Shown: piece by piece, positions 57,109 through 64,000 of the stretch | Layout of the letters: every line of letters begins with the position of its first letter | How positions within the stretch are numbered: the stretch's first letter is position 1 | Source: JBDSKH01 sp035556655 | Lineage (GTDB): Bacteria > Actinomycetota > Actinomycetes > Actinomycetales > Microbacteriaceae | Direction of reading: 5' to 3' | DNA length: 64,000 bases | Assembly (NCBI GenBank): GCA_035556655.1 | Contig: DATMFW010000033.1 | Span: forward strand, 1 to 64,000 | Made by a program: the position numbers and the translations under genes | Notes under the pieces: model-generated | Told to the model about the DNA's origin: nothing | Database searches by the model: none | Seen by the model: only the letters and a program-made list of their open reading frames with translations

Positions 57109-58010
57109 CAGGCGTCGCCGGCCTGGTCGGTCTTGTTCGAGATGCTGCGCGACCGCGGGCTGGCGCTGCCCGAGGCCAGCTTGCCGCCGGGCGCCGAGAT
57201 GACGCCGACCGGGTAGCCACCCGCATCGATCAGCACGCGGTCGTCGCCGCGGCCGCGCCGCTCGCTCGCGATCAACCGGCGCTTGCCCCGGTCGGAGCCG
57301 ATGAAACTCGCCACGAAGTCGTTAACCGGCGCGGCGAGGATTTCTTCCGGCGTGCCCTGCTGCACGATGTGCCCGCCGGATTCCAGGATGACGACCCGGT
57401 CACCCAGCAGGAAGGCCTCGTCGATGTCGTGGGTGACGAAGACGATCGTCTTCGCCAGCTCGCGCTGCAGGCGCAGCACCTCTTGCTGCAGATCGGATCG
57501 CACGATCGGGTCGACGGCGCCGAACGGCTCGTCCATGAGCAGGATGTTGGGGTCGACCGCGAGGCCTCGTGCGACACCCACGCGCTGCTGCTGGCCCCCC
57601 GAGAGCTGTCCGGGGTATCGCTCGGCCAGCGACCGGTCGAGCCCCACGGTGTCCATCAGTTCCCGTGCACGCTGGTGCGCAACCGGCCGCGGGACACCGG
57701 TCAGCCGCGGGACAGTCGCGATGTTGTCGATGACCCGGCGGTGCGGCAGCAGGCCGGAGTTCTGCATCACGTACCCGATGCTGCGCCGCAGCCTCACCGG
57801 CTCGACGCCTGCGATGTCGTGGCCGTCGATCTCGATGGTGCCCGAGGTCGGGTCGACCATGCGGTTGATCATGCGCAGCAGGGTCGTCTTGCCGGACCCG
57901 CTCGACCCCACCAGGACGGTCACCTGGCGGGCCGGGATCTGCAGGCTGAAATCGTCGACGGCGAGGGTGCCATCGGGGAATCTCTTCGACACGGAGCGGA
58001 ACTCGATCAC
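57108..58010 (-). CDS. osmoprotectant ABC transporter ATPase (ProV/OpuCA type)
   Basis: A 300-residue ATPase. Walker A is VGSSGSGKTTLLRMIN, Q-loop YVMQNSGLLPH, signature LSGGQQQRVGVARGL, Walker B NILLMDEPFGAVDP, switch VTHDIDEAFL. The N-terminus RFPDGTLAVDDF and the RMINRM block mark the glycine betaine/choline family. No CBS domains follow, so ionic-strength sensing of the OpuA kind is not expected. GTG 58010 follows GAGGAG; upstream a -10 TAATGT (58073-58068) is plausible, with a GTTC-AGTC-GAAC element beside it. Confidence 0.92.
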   Translation of the reverse strand: MIEFRSVSKRFPDGTLAVDDFSLQIPARQVTVLVGSSGSGKTTLLRMINRMVDPTSGTIEIDGHDIAGVEPVRLRRSIGYVMQNSGLLPHRRVIDNIATVPRLTGVPRPVAHQRARELMDTVGLDRSLAERYPGQLSGGQQQRVGVARGLAVDPNILLMDEPFGAVDPIVRSDLQQEVLRLQRELAKTIVFVTHDIDEAFLLGDRVVILESGGHIVQQGTPEEILAAPVNDFVASFIGSDRGKRRLIASERRGRGDDRVLIDAGGYPVGVISAPGGKLASGSASPRSRSISNKTDQAGDA

Positions 58011-58132
58011 GGCGGTGCGCTCCTCGACGATCGGGCGCGCCGGGGCGGCGCGCGACGGTTCAGTCGAACATTATTCGCAGCCACCGTCAACGCAGCCGGA
58101 AGACCGGCCCCGCGCGGAGATGCCGGTCGTGC

Positions 58133-58783
58133 TCAGCGCGCGACGGCGCCGAAATGCGGCTCGAGCAGAGCGCGAGTGGCCTGCGCGCCGAGAGCCAGGT
58201 AGGCCTCCGAGCCATGCGGATCGAGCACGAAGGCGTGCGCGGCGATCGCATCCGAGGCGATCACGGCGGCCTCGAACGCGGCGCGGGCCTCGTCCGAGGA
58301 GTCCAGGCCGAAACGCTCCACGATCGCCCGGAACATCTGGTCGGCGAGCACCGAGTACGCGGGGACCTCGGTGGTGGGGCGCAGGTCGAGCACGTCTCCG
58401 TAGCGCAGCGACGCGAATCCGGGCTCGCTGCGGAACGCCTCGACGAACAGGCCGAACGACGCGGTCAGTGCCGAGTCCCAGTCGCGGTGCTGCTCCGAGC
58501 GCAGTTCGGCGAGCACACGGTCGGTCATGCGCTCGGCATTGCGGGCGGCCAGGCTCTGCAGCACGGCGATGCGGTCGGGGAAGTAGCGGTAGACGGTGCC
58601 GATCGAGGCGCCGGCACGCTCGGCGACCATGGCGGTGGTGAGGCGCTCGTACCCGATCTCGTCGACGACCCGGGCCGCGGCGTCGAGCAGGGCGGCAAGG
58701 CGTGCGGTGCTGCGCGCCTGCACGGGCTCATTGCGGATCAACGCGACGGCGTCGGTACGGGTGGACAGCTGTGTCTCGGGCAC
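58133..58783 (-). CDS. TetR family transcriptional regulator
   Basis: A 216-residue TetR regulator. The helix-turn-helix lies at about residues 25-70 (RLAALLDAAARVVDEIGYERLTTAMVAERAGASIGTVYRYFPDRIAVLQSLAARN), and a C-terminal ligand domain follows (TASFGLFVEAFRSEPGFASLRYGDVLDLRP). The GTG at 58783 is preceded by GAGGAG. It lies just upstream of the osmoprotectant operon on the same strand, separated by 122 bases that include the operon's -10, so regulating it is plausible but unproven. Confidence 0.88.
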   Translation of the reverse strand: MPETQLSTRTDAVALIRNEPVQARSTARLAALLDAAARVVDEIGYERLTTAMVAERAGASIGTVYRYFPDRIAVLQSLAARNAERMTDRVLAELRSEQHRDWDSALTASFGLFVEAFRSEPGFASLRYGDVLDLRPTTEVPAYSVLADQMFRAIVERFGLDSSDEARAAFEAAVIASDAIAAHAFVLDPHGSEAYLALGAQATRALLEPHFGAVAR

Positions 58784-58871
58784 GATGCATCTCCTCAGGC
58801 CTGATCGCGCCCACTCTAGCGCTCCGTCGCTCGGTGTCCGATGAAAACCGGCGCGTGACACACTGGAGCGG

Positions 58872-59894
58872 ATGACCAGCGCCCCGCACTTCGCGGCACG
58901 GATCGAGGATGCCGTGCACCGGTTCCGCGAACGCCGGGGCCGCAAGCGGGGTCTTGTGCCGACGATCGTGCCATTCACCGGCTACGGCGGGGACGGCTGG
59001 GTGCGGGTGCTCGGCCGGGTCGTGCTGCTGCGCCCGGAGGACGGTGACGATCAGCAGGATGCGTTCACCAGCATCCGCGGCTGGCGCAGCTTCATCAACG
59101 TCCACGTCCGCGACATCGATGTGACGGTCACCTCCGGGCGAACGCGGCGGACCATCCGCGCCGATCGGGGCGGGGTGCTGGATGCGCATATCGAGGCGAC
59201 GCTCCCGCCCGGCTGGCACCGCATCCGGCTCTCGATCCCGGGCGGGCACGCCGTGGAGGCCCCGGTGTTCATCGTCGACGAGTCGGTCGGGGTGGGCCTG
59301 GTGTCGGACATCGACGACACCGTCATGGTGACCGCACTCCCCCGGCCGTTTCTGGCGGCGTGGAACACCTTCGTGCTCGACGAGCACGCCCGCACCCCGG
59401 TCGCCGGCATGGCCGTGCTCTATGAGCGCCTGACGCGCGCCCATCCGGGCATGCCGGTGGTCTACCTCTCCACCGGTGCCTGGAACGTGGTGCCCACCCT
59501 CAGCCGGTTCCTCGGCCGCAACCTCTACCCGCGCGGGACCCTGCTGCTGACCGACTGGGGTCCGACGCACGACCGCTGGTTCCGCAGCGGACCCGAGCAC
59601 AAGCGCCTCAACCTCGAGCGACTGGCGAGTGAGTTCCCGGGGATCCGCTGGATCCTGGTCGGCGACGACGGGCAGCACGATGAGCGCATCTACGCCGACT
59701 TCGTCGCCGCGCATCCCGCCGGCGTGGCCGCCGTGGCCATCCGGCAGCTCACCCGCGGCCAGGCGGTCCTCGCCGGCGGTCGCAGCGGCGGAGAGCCCCA
59801 TCCGGGCGGTGTACCGTGGATCTACGCTCCGGACGGCGCCGGGTTGAGCGTTCGACTGTCGGAACTGGGATTGCTGGAGGCGGAGCCGCGGTGA
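58872..59894 (+). CDS. DUF2183 / APP1-type phosphatidate phosphatase domain protein
   Basis: A 340-residue HAD-like phosphatase related to yeast App1. The catalytic motif is VSDIDDTVMVTALPRP (D-x-D-x-T; positions near 140-155), then VVYLSTGAWNVVPTLSRFLGRNLYPRGTLLLTDWGPT, PGIRWILVGDDGQHDERIYADFVAAHP. The N-terminal half (residues 1-135) is a beta-rich domain. It may remove phosphate from phosphatidic acid; no signal peptide is present. The TGA overlaps the GTG of the methyltransferase gene. Confidence 0.87.
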   Translation: MTSAPHFAARIEDAVHRFRERRGRKRGLVPTIVPFTGYGGDGWVRVLGRVVLLRPEDGDDQQDAFTSIRGWRSFINVHVRDIDVTVTSGRTRRTIRADRGGVLDAHIEATLPPGWHRIRLSIPGGHAVEAPVFIVDESVGVGLVSDIDDTVMVTALPRPFLAAWNTFVLDEHARTPVAGMAVLYERLTRAHPGMPVVYLSTGAWNVVPTLSRFLGRNLYPRGTLLLTDWGPTHDRWFRSGPEHKRLNLERLASEFPGIRWILVGDDGQHDERIYADFVAAHPAGVAAVAIRQLTRGQAVLAGGRSGGEPHPGGVPWIYAPDGAGLSVRLSELGLLEAEPR

Positions 59895-60667
59895 GGTCAC
59901 GTTTCGACGACGGCAGCGCCGGCGACGCCGACTACGGCACGATCGGCAGCGGCTACGCCCGCATCCGGCAGCCCGATCCCCGCATCGAGGCGATCTTCTG
60001 GGCGGCGCTCGGCGACGCACGCAGCGTCATCAACGTCGGGGCGGGCGCCGGGTCGTACGAGCCGCGCGATCTCGAGGTGACGGCGATCGAGCCCTCGGCA
60101 TCGATGCGCGCGGAACGCCCCGCCGACCGCGTCCGCGCGATCGACGCGACCGCCGACCACCTGCCGTTCCCCGACGACGCGTTCGATGCGGCGATGGCCA
60201 GCGTCACCGTGCATCAATGGCCGGATCTCGAGGCCGGCCTGCGCGAGATGCGGCGCGTCAGCCGCGGCCCGGTCGCGATCCTCACCTTCGCGCCGGAGGG
60301 CGGCGACCCCTGGTGGCAGCCGGTCTACGTGCCGGAGCTCTACGCCGTCGAGGCGGCGCGCATGCCCGCCATCGACCGGATCGCCGCGGCCCTTGGCGGC
60401 GACGTCGAGGTGCAGGTCGTGCCGGTTCCCGCCGACTGCACCGACGGCTTCGGGCAGGCCTTCTTCGCGCGTCCCGAGCGCACGCTCGAGCCGGAGGTGC
60501 GCCGAGCGATGTCGGCCTGGAGCTTCGTCGACGACGCGGTCGTCTCCCGCTACGAGCGCGAGCTCGGCGACGACCTGGCCTCGGGGGCGTGGGACGAGAA
60601 GTGGGGCCGCTTCCGCGAGCTCGCCTCGTTCGATGTCGGCATGCGTCTGGTGATCGCCCGGCCGTGA
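59891..60667 (+). CDS. SAM-dependent methyltransferase (class I)
   Basis: A 258-residue methyltransferase with the SAM-binding motif SVINVGAGAGSYEP, the acidic residue in VTAIEPSASM, ATADHLPFPDDAFDAAMASVTVHQW and LREMRRVSRG. The substrate is unknown. Start GTG 59891 overlaps the DUF2183 stop (GTGA). Next to it lies the frameshifted winged-helix pseudogene. Confidence 0.87.
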   Translation: MRSRFDDGSAGDADYGTIGSGYARIRQPDPRIEAIFWAALGDARSVINVGAGAGSYEPRDLEVTAIEPSASMRAERPADRVRAIDATADHLPFPDDAFDAAMASVTVHQWPDLEAGLREMRRVSRGPVAILTFAPEGGDPWWQPVYVPELYAVEAARMPAIDRIAAALGGDVEVQVVPVPADCTDGFGQAFFARPERTLEPEVRRAMSAWSFVDDAVVSRYERELGDDLASGAWDEKWGRFRELASFDVGMRLVIARP

Positions 60668-61415
60668 CCGCAGCGGCTCGCTGCGGCTGGCGGGGCTCGG
60701 GATCGACTCGGCCGACGCGCCCTCTCCCGCCGAAGCCGTCCGCCGGTCGCTGGCGATGCAGGGCCAGGACCTTCCCGGGGTGCTCTGGTCGGTGGGGCTG
60801 CGGACGCCCGGGCGACGGCGGCCGACGTCGAGACGGCGTACGAGTCCGGCGCGTTCGTCAGGTCGTGGCCGATGCGCGGGACGCTGCACCTTCTCGCGGC
60901 CGAGGACCTCGGGTGGATGCTGACCCTCACCGGCGCCGAGCTTCTCGCCGCCTTCGAGGTGGGGGCCTGTCGACCGCCGGCCAGCGCGGCATCCACACGC
61001 TGGGGCAGCTCGCCCAGACCGGCGTGCTCGTGCAGACCGGCCGCGACCGCTGGGCGCTGCTGGAGGAGTGGGTGCCGTCCCCTCGCCGGCTTCCGCGCGA
61101 GGAGGCGCTTCGCGAACTCGCCCTGCGCTGGCGGACGAGCTCGAACAGGTCGAGGCAGACGGCCGCACCTACCACCATCGCCCCGGGCTCCAGCCCGCCG
61201 CGCGGGGCGTGCATCTGCTGCCCGGCTTCGACGAGTTCGTGCTGGGTTATACGGACCGCACGGCCCAGTTGGCACCCGAGCACGCCGGCCGGACGGCGAT
61301 CACAGTCCGGGTGTCGGCGTTCGACACGTTCGGCGCCGCGACGATGCGGGCCGTGCGTCGACGCCTCGACGCGTATGCGGAGTTCCTGCAGACCGAGGTC
61401 GTGCTCGCCGGCTGA
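60664..61415 (+). pseudogene. winged-helix DNA-binding protein (AlkZ/YcaQ-like, HTH_42), frameshifted
   Basis: The coding sense jumps through reading frames: LRLAGLGIDSADAP...QDLPGVLWSVGLR (frame of 60681), ATAADVETAYESGAFVRSWPMRGTLHLL (frame of 60812), GLSTAGQRGIHTLGQLAQTGVLVQTGRDRWALLEEW (frame of 61021 region), and LEQVEADGRTYHHRPGLQPAARGVHLLPGFDEF to the end (frame of 61068). At least three shifts are needed, and about 70 residues of a typical family member seem missing around LALRW. Intact relatives are about 350-380 residues and unhook interstrand crosslinks or bind DNA. A GTG at 60664 overlaps the methyltransferase stop. Either a decayed gene or, less likely, sequencing errors. Confidence 0.75.
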
Positions 61416-61430
61416 GCGTTCGCGCCGCGG

Positions 61431-61916
61431 TCAGTCGAGCGGCGGCACGTGGTCGAACCAGGTCAGACCGGCGAACTCGGGGATCGCGAGGCCGAACGAC
61501 AGCGGGTCGGCCGCGACGACGCTGCGCAGGCCGGAGCCGTCGACACCCTCGGCGATCATGACGGCCAGCCCGCCCTGGCTCACCGCCGACTTCGCGAACC
61601 GGGTGATGATCAGCCCCTGACGGGCGCCCAGCACCTCCCAGTGCGTGCGCACGACGAGGCCGCGCGCGCCCTTCGGCCGCCAGGTGAACCCGTCGCCGTG
61701 CCAGTGCTCGGTTCCCAGGATCGTCTTGCGCTTGCCGTCGGGTTCGGTGAACTCGGAACGGGTCGACAGAGTCAGCGGGCGGTCACGGAGCACCGCGTAC
61801 TCGAACACCGGGTCGCGCCGCTCGCCCGACAGCCACACCGGGTCGTTGGTGGCCGTGACGCTCCAGCGGCCGGGCATCAGGCTCGCGAGCGCGGTCTCGT
61901 CGTCGAAGGGCTGCAT
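61431..61916 (-). CDS. hypothetical protein, possible lipocalin-like beta-barrel
   Basis: A 161-residue protein of unknown function. It has no signal peptide or membrane segment. The sequence alternates strands (ASLMPGRWSVTATNDPVWLSGERRDPVFEYAVLRDRPLTLSTRSEF) with a basic patch (PDGKRKTILGTEHWHGDGFTWRPKGARGLVV) and ends with a Gly/Ser-rich segment, a layout that fits a small beta-barrel. The ATG is preceded by GAGGGG, and TAGCCT lies nine bases upstream. It faces the UbiA gene divergently. Confidence 0.7.
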   Translation of the reverse strand: MQPFDDETALASLMPGRWSVTATNDPVWLSGERRDPVFEYAVLRDRPLTLSTRSEFTEPDGKRKTILGTEHWHGDGFTWRPKGARGLVVRTHWEVLGARQGLIITRFAKSAVSQGGLAVMIAEGVDGSGLRSVVAADPLSFGLAIPEFAGLTWFDHVPPLD

Positions 61917-61955
61917 GTCCCCTCAAGGCTAACCGCCCGGGCCCCGCGCGCCCGT

Positions 61956-61966
61956 TACCCTGAGCC
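61956..61966 (+). promoter_or_regulatory. leaderless -10 of the UbiA-like gene
   Basis: TACCCT (61956-61961) is five bases before the ATG at 61967. Confidence 0.45.
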
Positions 61967-62791
61967 ATGGCCCGGCTGCGCGCGCTGCTGCTCTCGACCC
62001 ACCCGGGACCCGGCGGCGCCGTAGCGGTCATCGCGGTCCTGCTCGCCATCACCGCGGGCCTCGACGTCTGGCGCGTGGCGCTCATCGGTCTGGTGATGGT
62101 GCTCGACCAGGCCTCCGTCGGACTCTCCAACGACTGGATCGACGCCGACCGCGACCGCGCGGTCGGCCGGACGGACAAACCCGTGGCGCGAGGAGACATC
62201 GCCCCGCGGCTGGCACGCGACGTGGCCATCGCGGCCGCTGTCGCATCCGTCATCGCGTCGGTGCCGCTCGGCGGGGCCGCCGTGCTGGCCCACCTGCTGT
62301 TCCTCACCGGGGCATGGGCGTACAACGCGGGCCTGAAGAACTCGGCGATCTCGGTGCTGCCCTACCTCGTGTCATTCGGCACGCTTCCCGCGATCGTGAC
62401 CCTCGCGCGCGATCAGCCCGCCCTTCCCGCCTGGTGGGTGGTCGCGGCGGGAGCACTCCTCGGCGCAGGGGCGCACTTCGCCAACGTGCTGCCCGACCTG
62501 GAGGACGACGCCGCCACCGGGGTGCGGGGGCTTCCGCACCGCATCGGCCGGCTCGCCTCGCTCGTCACCGTCTGGATCGCGCTGCCGGCCGCCGCGCTGT
62601 GCCTCGCCCTGGGCATCGGGCCGGCCACGCCCCTCGCGATCGGGGGTCTCGTCGCCTCGCTCACCCTCGCCGCGGCGGGACTCGTCGCCGGGCTGACCCG
62701 CGCGCCGAGCCGGGCCCTGTTCCGCCTGGTGATCGCGGCGGCGCTCGTCGACGTGGTGATGCTGCTGATCGGGGGGTCGCGGGGACTGTGA
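61967..62791 (+). CDS. UbiA family prenyltransferase-like protein
   Basis: A 274-residue integral membrane protein with eight or nine helices. The two Asp-rich motifs bind the prenyl diphosphate through Mg2+: NDWIDADRDRAVGRTDKPVARG (N-D-x2-D-x3-D) and DLEDDAATGVRGLP. Members make quinones, heme O, archaeal or other lipids; this one's substrate cannot be read. Its TGA (62789-62791) is the first three bases of the ECF promoter's -35 TGAACC. Confidence 0.86.
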   Translation: MARLRALLLSTHPGPGGAVAVIAVLLAITAGLDVWRVALIGLVMVLDQASVGLSNDWIDADRDRAVGRTDKPVARGDIAPRLARDVAIAAAVASVIASVPLGGAAVLAHLLFLTGAWAYNAGLKNSAISVLPYLVSFGTLPAIVTLARDQPALPAWWVVAAGALLGAGAHFANVLPDLEDDAATGVRGLPHRIGRLASLVTVWIALPAAALCLALGIGPATPLAIGGLVASLTLAAAGLVAGLTRAPSRALFRLVIAAALVDVVMLLIGGSRGL

Positions 62792-62816
62792 ACCATCCGG
62801 GCCTCCGTCTCGTTGT
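62789..62816 (+). promoter_or_regulatory. candidate autoregulatory ECF sigma promoter
   Basis: TGAACC (62789-62794), 16 bases and CGTTGT (62811-62816) match the promoter type reported for mycobacterial SigL (TGAACC-N16-18-CGT). It lies about 28 bases before the sigma ATG, with GGGGAGG as ribosome-binding site. The TGA of the -35 is the UbiA stop. Confidence 0.6.
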
Positions 62817-62843
62817 CCCGATGAGAGCGGGGAGGCGCGCGCG

Positions 62844-63350
62844 ATGAGAACCGACGAGGCGGAGGCGTTGCGCGCCCTCGCCGACGCTCACTCCGCCGTG
62901 CTCTGGCGCTATGCGGTCCGCCTGACCGGCGACACCGCCGGGGCCGACGACATCGTGCAGGAGACGCTGCTGCGCGCCTGGCGCACCCCGCGCATCCTCA
63001 GCCAGCCGCCCGAGAGCACGCGGGCGTGGCTGTTCACCGTCGCCCGCAACCTGGTGATCGACGAGTTCCGCAGCGCCCGGCGACGACACGAGCTGCCCAC
63101 CGGCGACCTTCCGGAGACCGCCGAGCGGGACCGCACCGACGGGCTGTTCGAGGCGCTCCTGGTCGAGGAGGCCCTCGGCGGGCTCGCCTACGAGCACCGA
63201 TCGGTCATCGTGCACAGCTACTACGGCGGCCGCAGCATCGCAGAGACGGCTCGCGAACTCGGGATCCCCGAGGGCACGGTGAAGTCCCGGCTGCACTACG
63301 GACTCCGGGCCCTGCGCCTGGCACTGCAAGAGAAGGGGGTGACGCGATGA
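62844..63350 (+). CDS. ECF RNA polymerase sigma factor, SigL/SigK-like
   Basis: A 168-residue sigma factor with region 2 (LTGDTAGADDIVQETLLRAWRTPRIL then TRAWLFTVARNLVIDEFRSARRR) and region 4 (LGGLAYEHRSVIVHSYYGGRSIAETARELGIPEGTVKSRLHYGLRAL). It is followed at once by a zinc-finger anti-sigma gene (ATGA overlap), so it is held inactive until a signal releases it. The upstream promoter resembles the SigL-type element, suggesting positive autoregulation. The ATG follows GGGGAGG by eight bases. Confidence 0.93.
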   Translation: MRTDEAEALRALADAHSAVLWRYAVRLTGDTAGADDIVQETLLRAWRTPRILSQPPESTRAWLFTVARNLVIDEFRSARRRHELPTGDLPETAERDRTDGLFEALLVEEALGGLAYEHRSVIVHSYYGGRSIAETARELGIPEGTVKSRLHYGLRALRLALQEKGVTR

Positions 63351-64000
63351 CCGGGACGGTCCATGCGCGCTTCACCGAATGGGATGCCGCCTACGTGCTC
63401 GGCGCCCTCTCCCCCGCCGAGCGCCGCGACTACGAAGACCACCTCGACGGCTGCGAGCGCTGCCGGGCCGCGGTCACCGAACTGAGCGCGATGCCGGGGC
63501 TGCTCGGGCGCCTCGGCACCGAGCGCGGGCTCGCTCTGCTCGAGGAACCCGAGCTCGTGGCGCCCCCGGCGGATCTGGTGCAGCGGGTGGAGGCTCGCGA
63601 GCGGCGCCGGCGGAGTCTGCGTCGCATCCGCCTCACCGCGGGGCTGGCGGCGGCCGCCGCCATCGCCGCAGTTCTCGCACTCGTGCTGCCCTCGATCATC
63701 GCGCCGTCTCCCGCGTTCGCCGCCGACATGGTCGCGACGGCTGCCGAGGTGCCGGTCGAGGCGCGCGTCGCGCTCACCCCAGAGGGCTGGGGCACGCGCA
63801 TCGACATGGATTGCCGGTACCACCCGCCCGGTGGACCCGACGGCGGATACGGGCCGGTCGAGTACTCGATGTGGGTGATCGATCGCGCCGGCGCATCCAG
63901 TCAGGTGTCCACCTGGACGGTGTCCTCCCCCGATCCGATCCGGGTGAATGCCACGACGGGTCTCGACCTGGCGGAGATCGCCGGCGTCGAGGTGCGCGAC
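63347..64000 (+). CDS. anti-sigma factor, zf-HC2/RskA-like (partial, runs off window end)
   Basis: At least 218 residues are visible. The N-terminal zinc-binding anti-sigma domain has HLDGCERC (H-x3-C-x2-C; residues 32-39) and AAYVLGALSPAERRDYEDHL, a layout typical of RskA/RslA. One transmembrane helix follows (AGLAAAAAIAAVLALVLPSIIA, near residues 96-117), then an extracytoplasmic domain that would sense the signal. The ATG overlaps the sigma factor stop. The C-terminus is outside the window. Confidence 0.9.
   Translation, partial: MTGTVHARFTEWDAAYVLGALSPAERRDYEDHLDGCERCRAAVTELSAMPGLLGRLGTERGLALLEEPELVAPPADLVQRVEARERRRRSLRRIRLTAGLAAAAAIAAVLALVLPSIIAPSPAFAADMVATAAEVPVEARVALTPEGWGTRIDMDCRYHPPGGPDGGYGPVEYSMWVIDRAGASSQVSTWTVSSPDPIRVNATTGLDLAEIAGVEVRD

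Noticed and set aside
1..64000. CRISPR arrays, tRNA or rRNA genes, insertion sequences, prophage or restriction cassettes
   Set aside because: I saw no regular short repeats with spacers, no tRNA-like cloverleaf with a CCA-adjacent arm, and no transposase, integrase or terminase frames.

Overview
The window is a high-GC, densely packed chromosomal segment of an actinobacterium, most likely a Microbacteriaceae member close to Microbacterium (inference from gene order, GTG/TTG starts, leaderless -10 elements directly before start codons, and gene families such as an AbiEi/DUF559 protein, DUF4870 pairs, DUF1990 and an AfsR-type BTAD/NB-ARC regulator). It contains about 66 protein genes. I found no rRNA, tRNA, CRISPR array, insertion sequence or prophage, and no gene-free stretch longer than about 300 bases.

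Layout. 1-4.8 kb: partial DUF559 protein, then glyS with a coupled CPBP protease gene, and recO-uppS. 4.9-7.2 kb: an ECF41-type sigma factor, its oxidoreductase partner and a TRIC-like channel. 7.2-17.4 kb: a catabolic island. It holds a polyamine-type ABC importer, a Gfo/Idh/MocA dehydrogenase, three amidohydrolase-superfamily enzymes, a class V PLP enzyme and a FadR-type GntR regulator, and three of its control regions share operator-like CTTAGGTACTAG sequences. 17.5-20.3 kb: leuA with a leucine-rich leader peptide and hairpin, coupled to an acetyl-xylan-esterase-family hydrolase. 20.4-31.1 kb: lipoproteins, a DrrAB-like exporter with repeated CGTGACAG boxes, a BTAD/NB-ARC regulator, and a two-component system in line with a MacB/FtsX-type ABC exporter.

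31.1-49.2 kb is mostly core housekeeping: the phoH-ybeY-CNNM-era operon, HIT, rsmE-dnaJ-hrcA with a CIRCE operator, DUF4870 membrane proteins, hemW, lepA, rpsT, holA and comEA-comEC. 49.3-64 kb: leuS, divergent pabB/pabC, DedA, an osmoprotectant ABC importer with a TetR gene next to it, an APP1-type DUF2183 protein with a methyltransferase, a frameshifted winged-helix pseudogene, a UbiA prenyltransferase, and an ECF sigma/anti-sigma pair that runs off the end.

Most operons are translationally coupled (ATGA/GTGA overlaps). At about 19 gene starts a TANNNT-like hexamer lies only 5-7 nt before the start codon, which indicates leaderless transcription. The observations I rate highest are the GntR-linked catabolic regulon, a palindromic repeat spliced in frame into lepA, the leaderless leucine leader peptide of leuA, two divergent gene pairs whose leaderless promoters interlock, a 14-codon leaderless ORF coupled to hemW, and the phased repeats in front of the DrrAB-like exporter.
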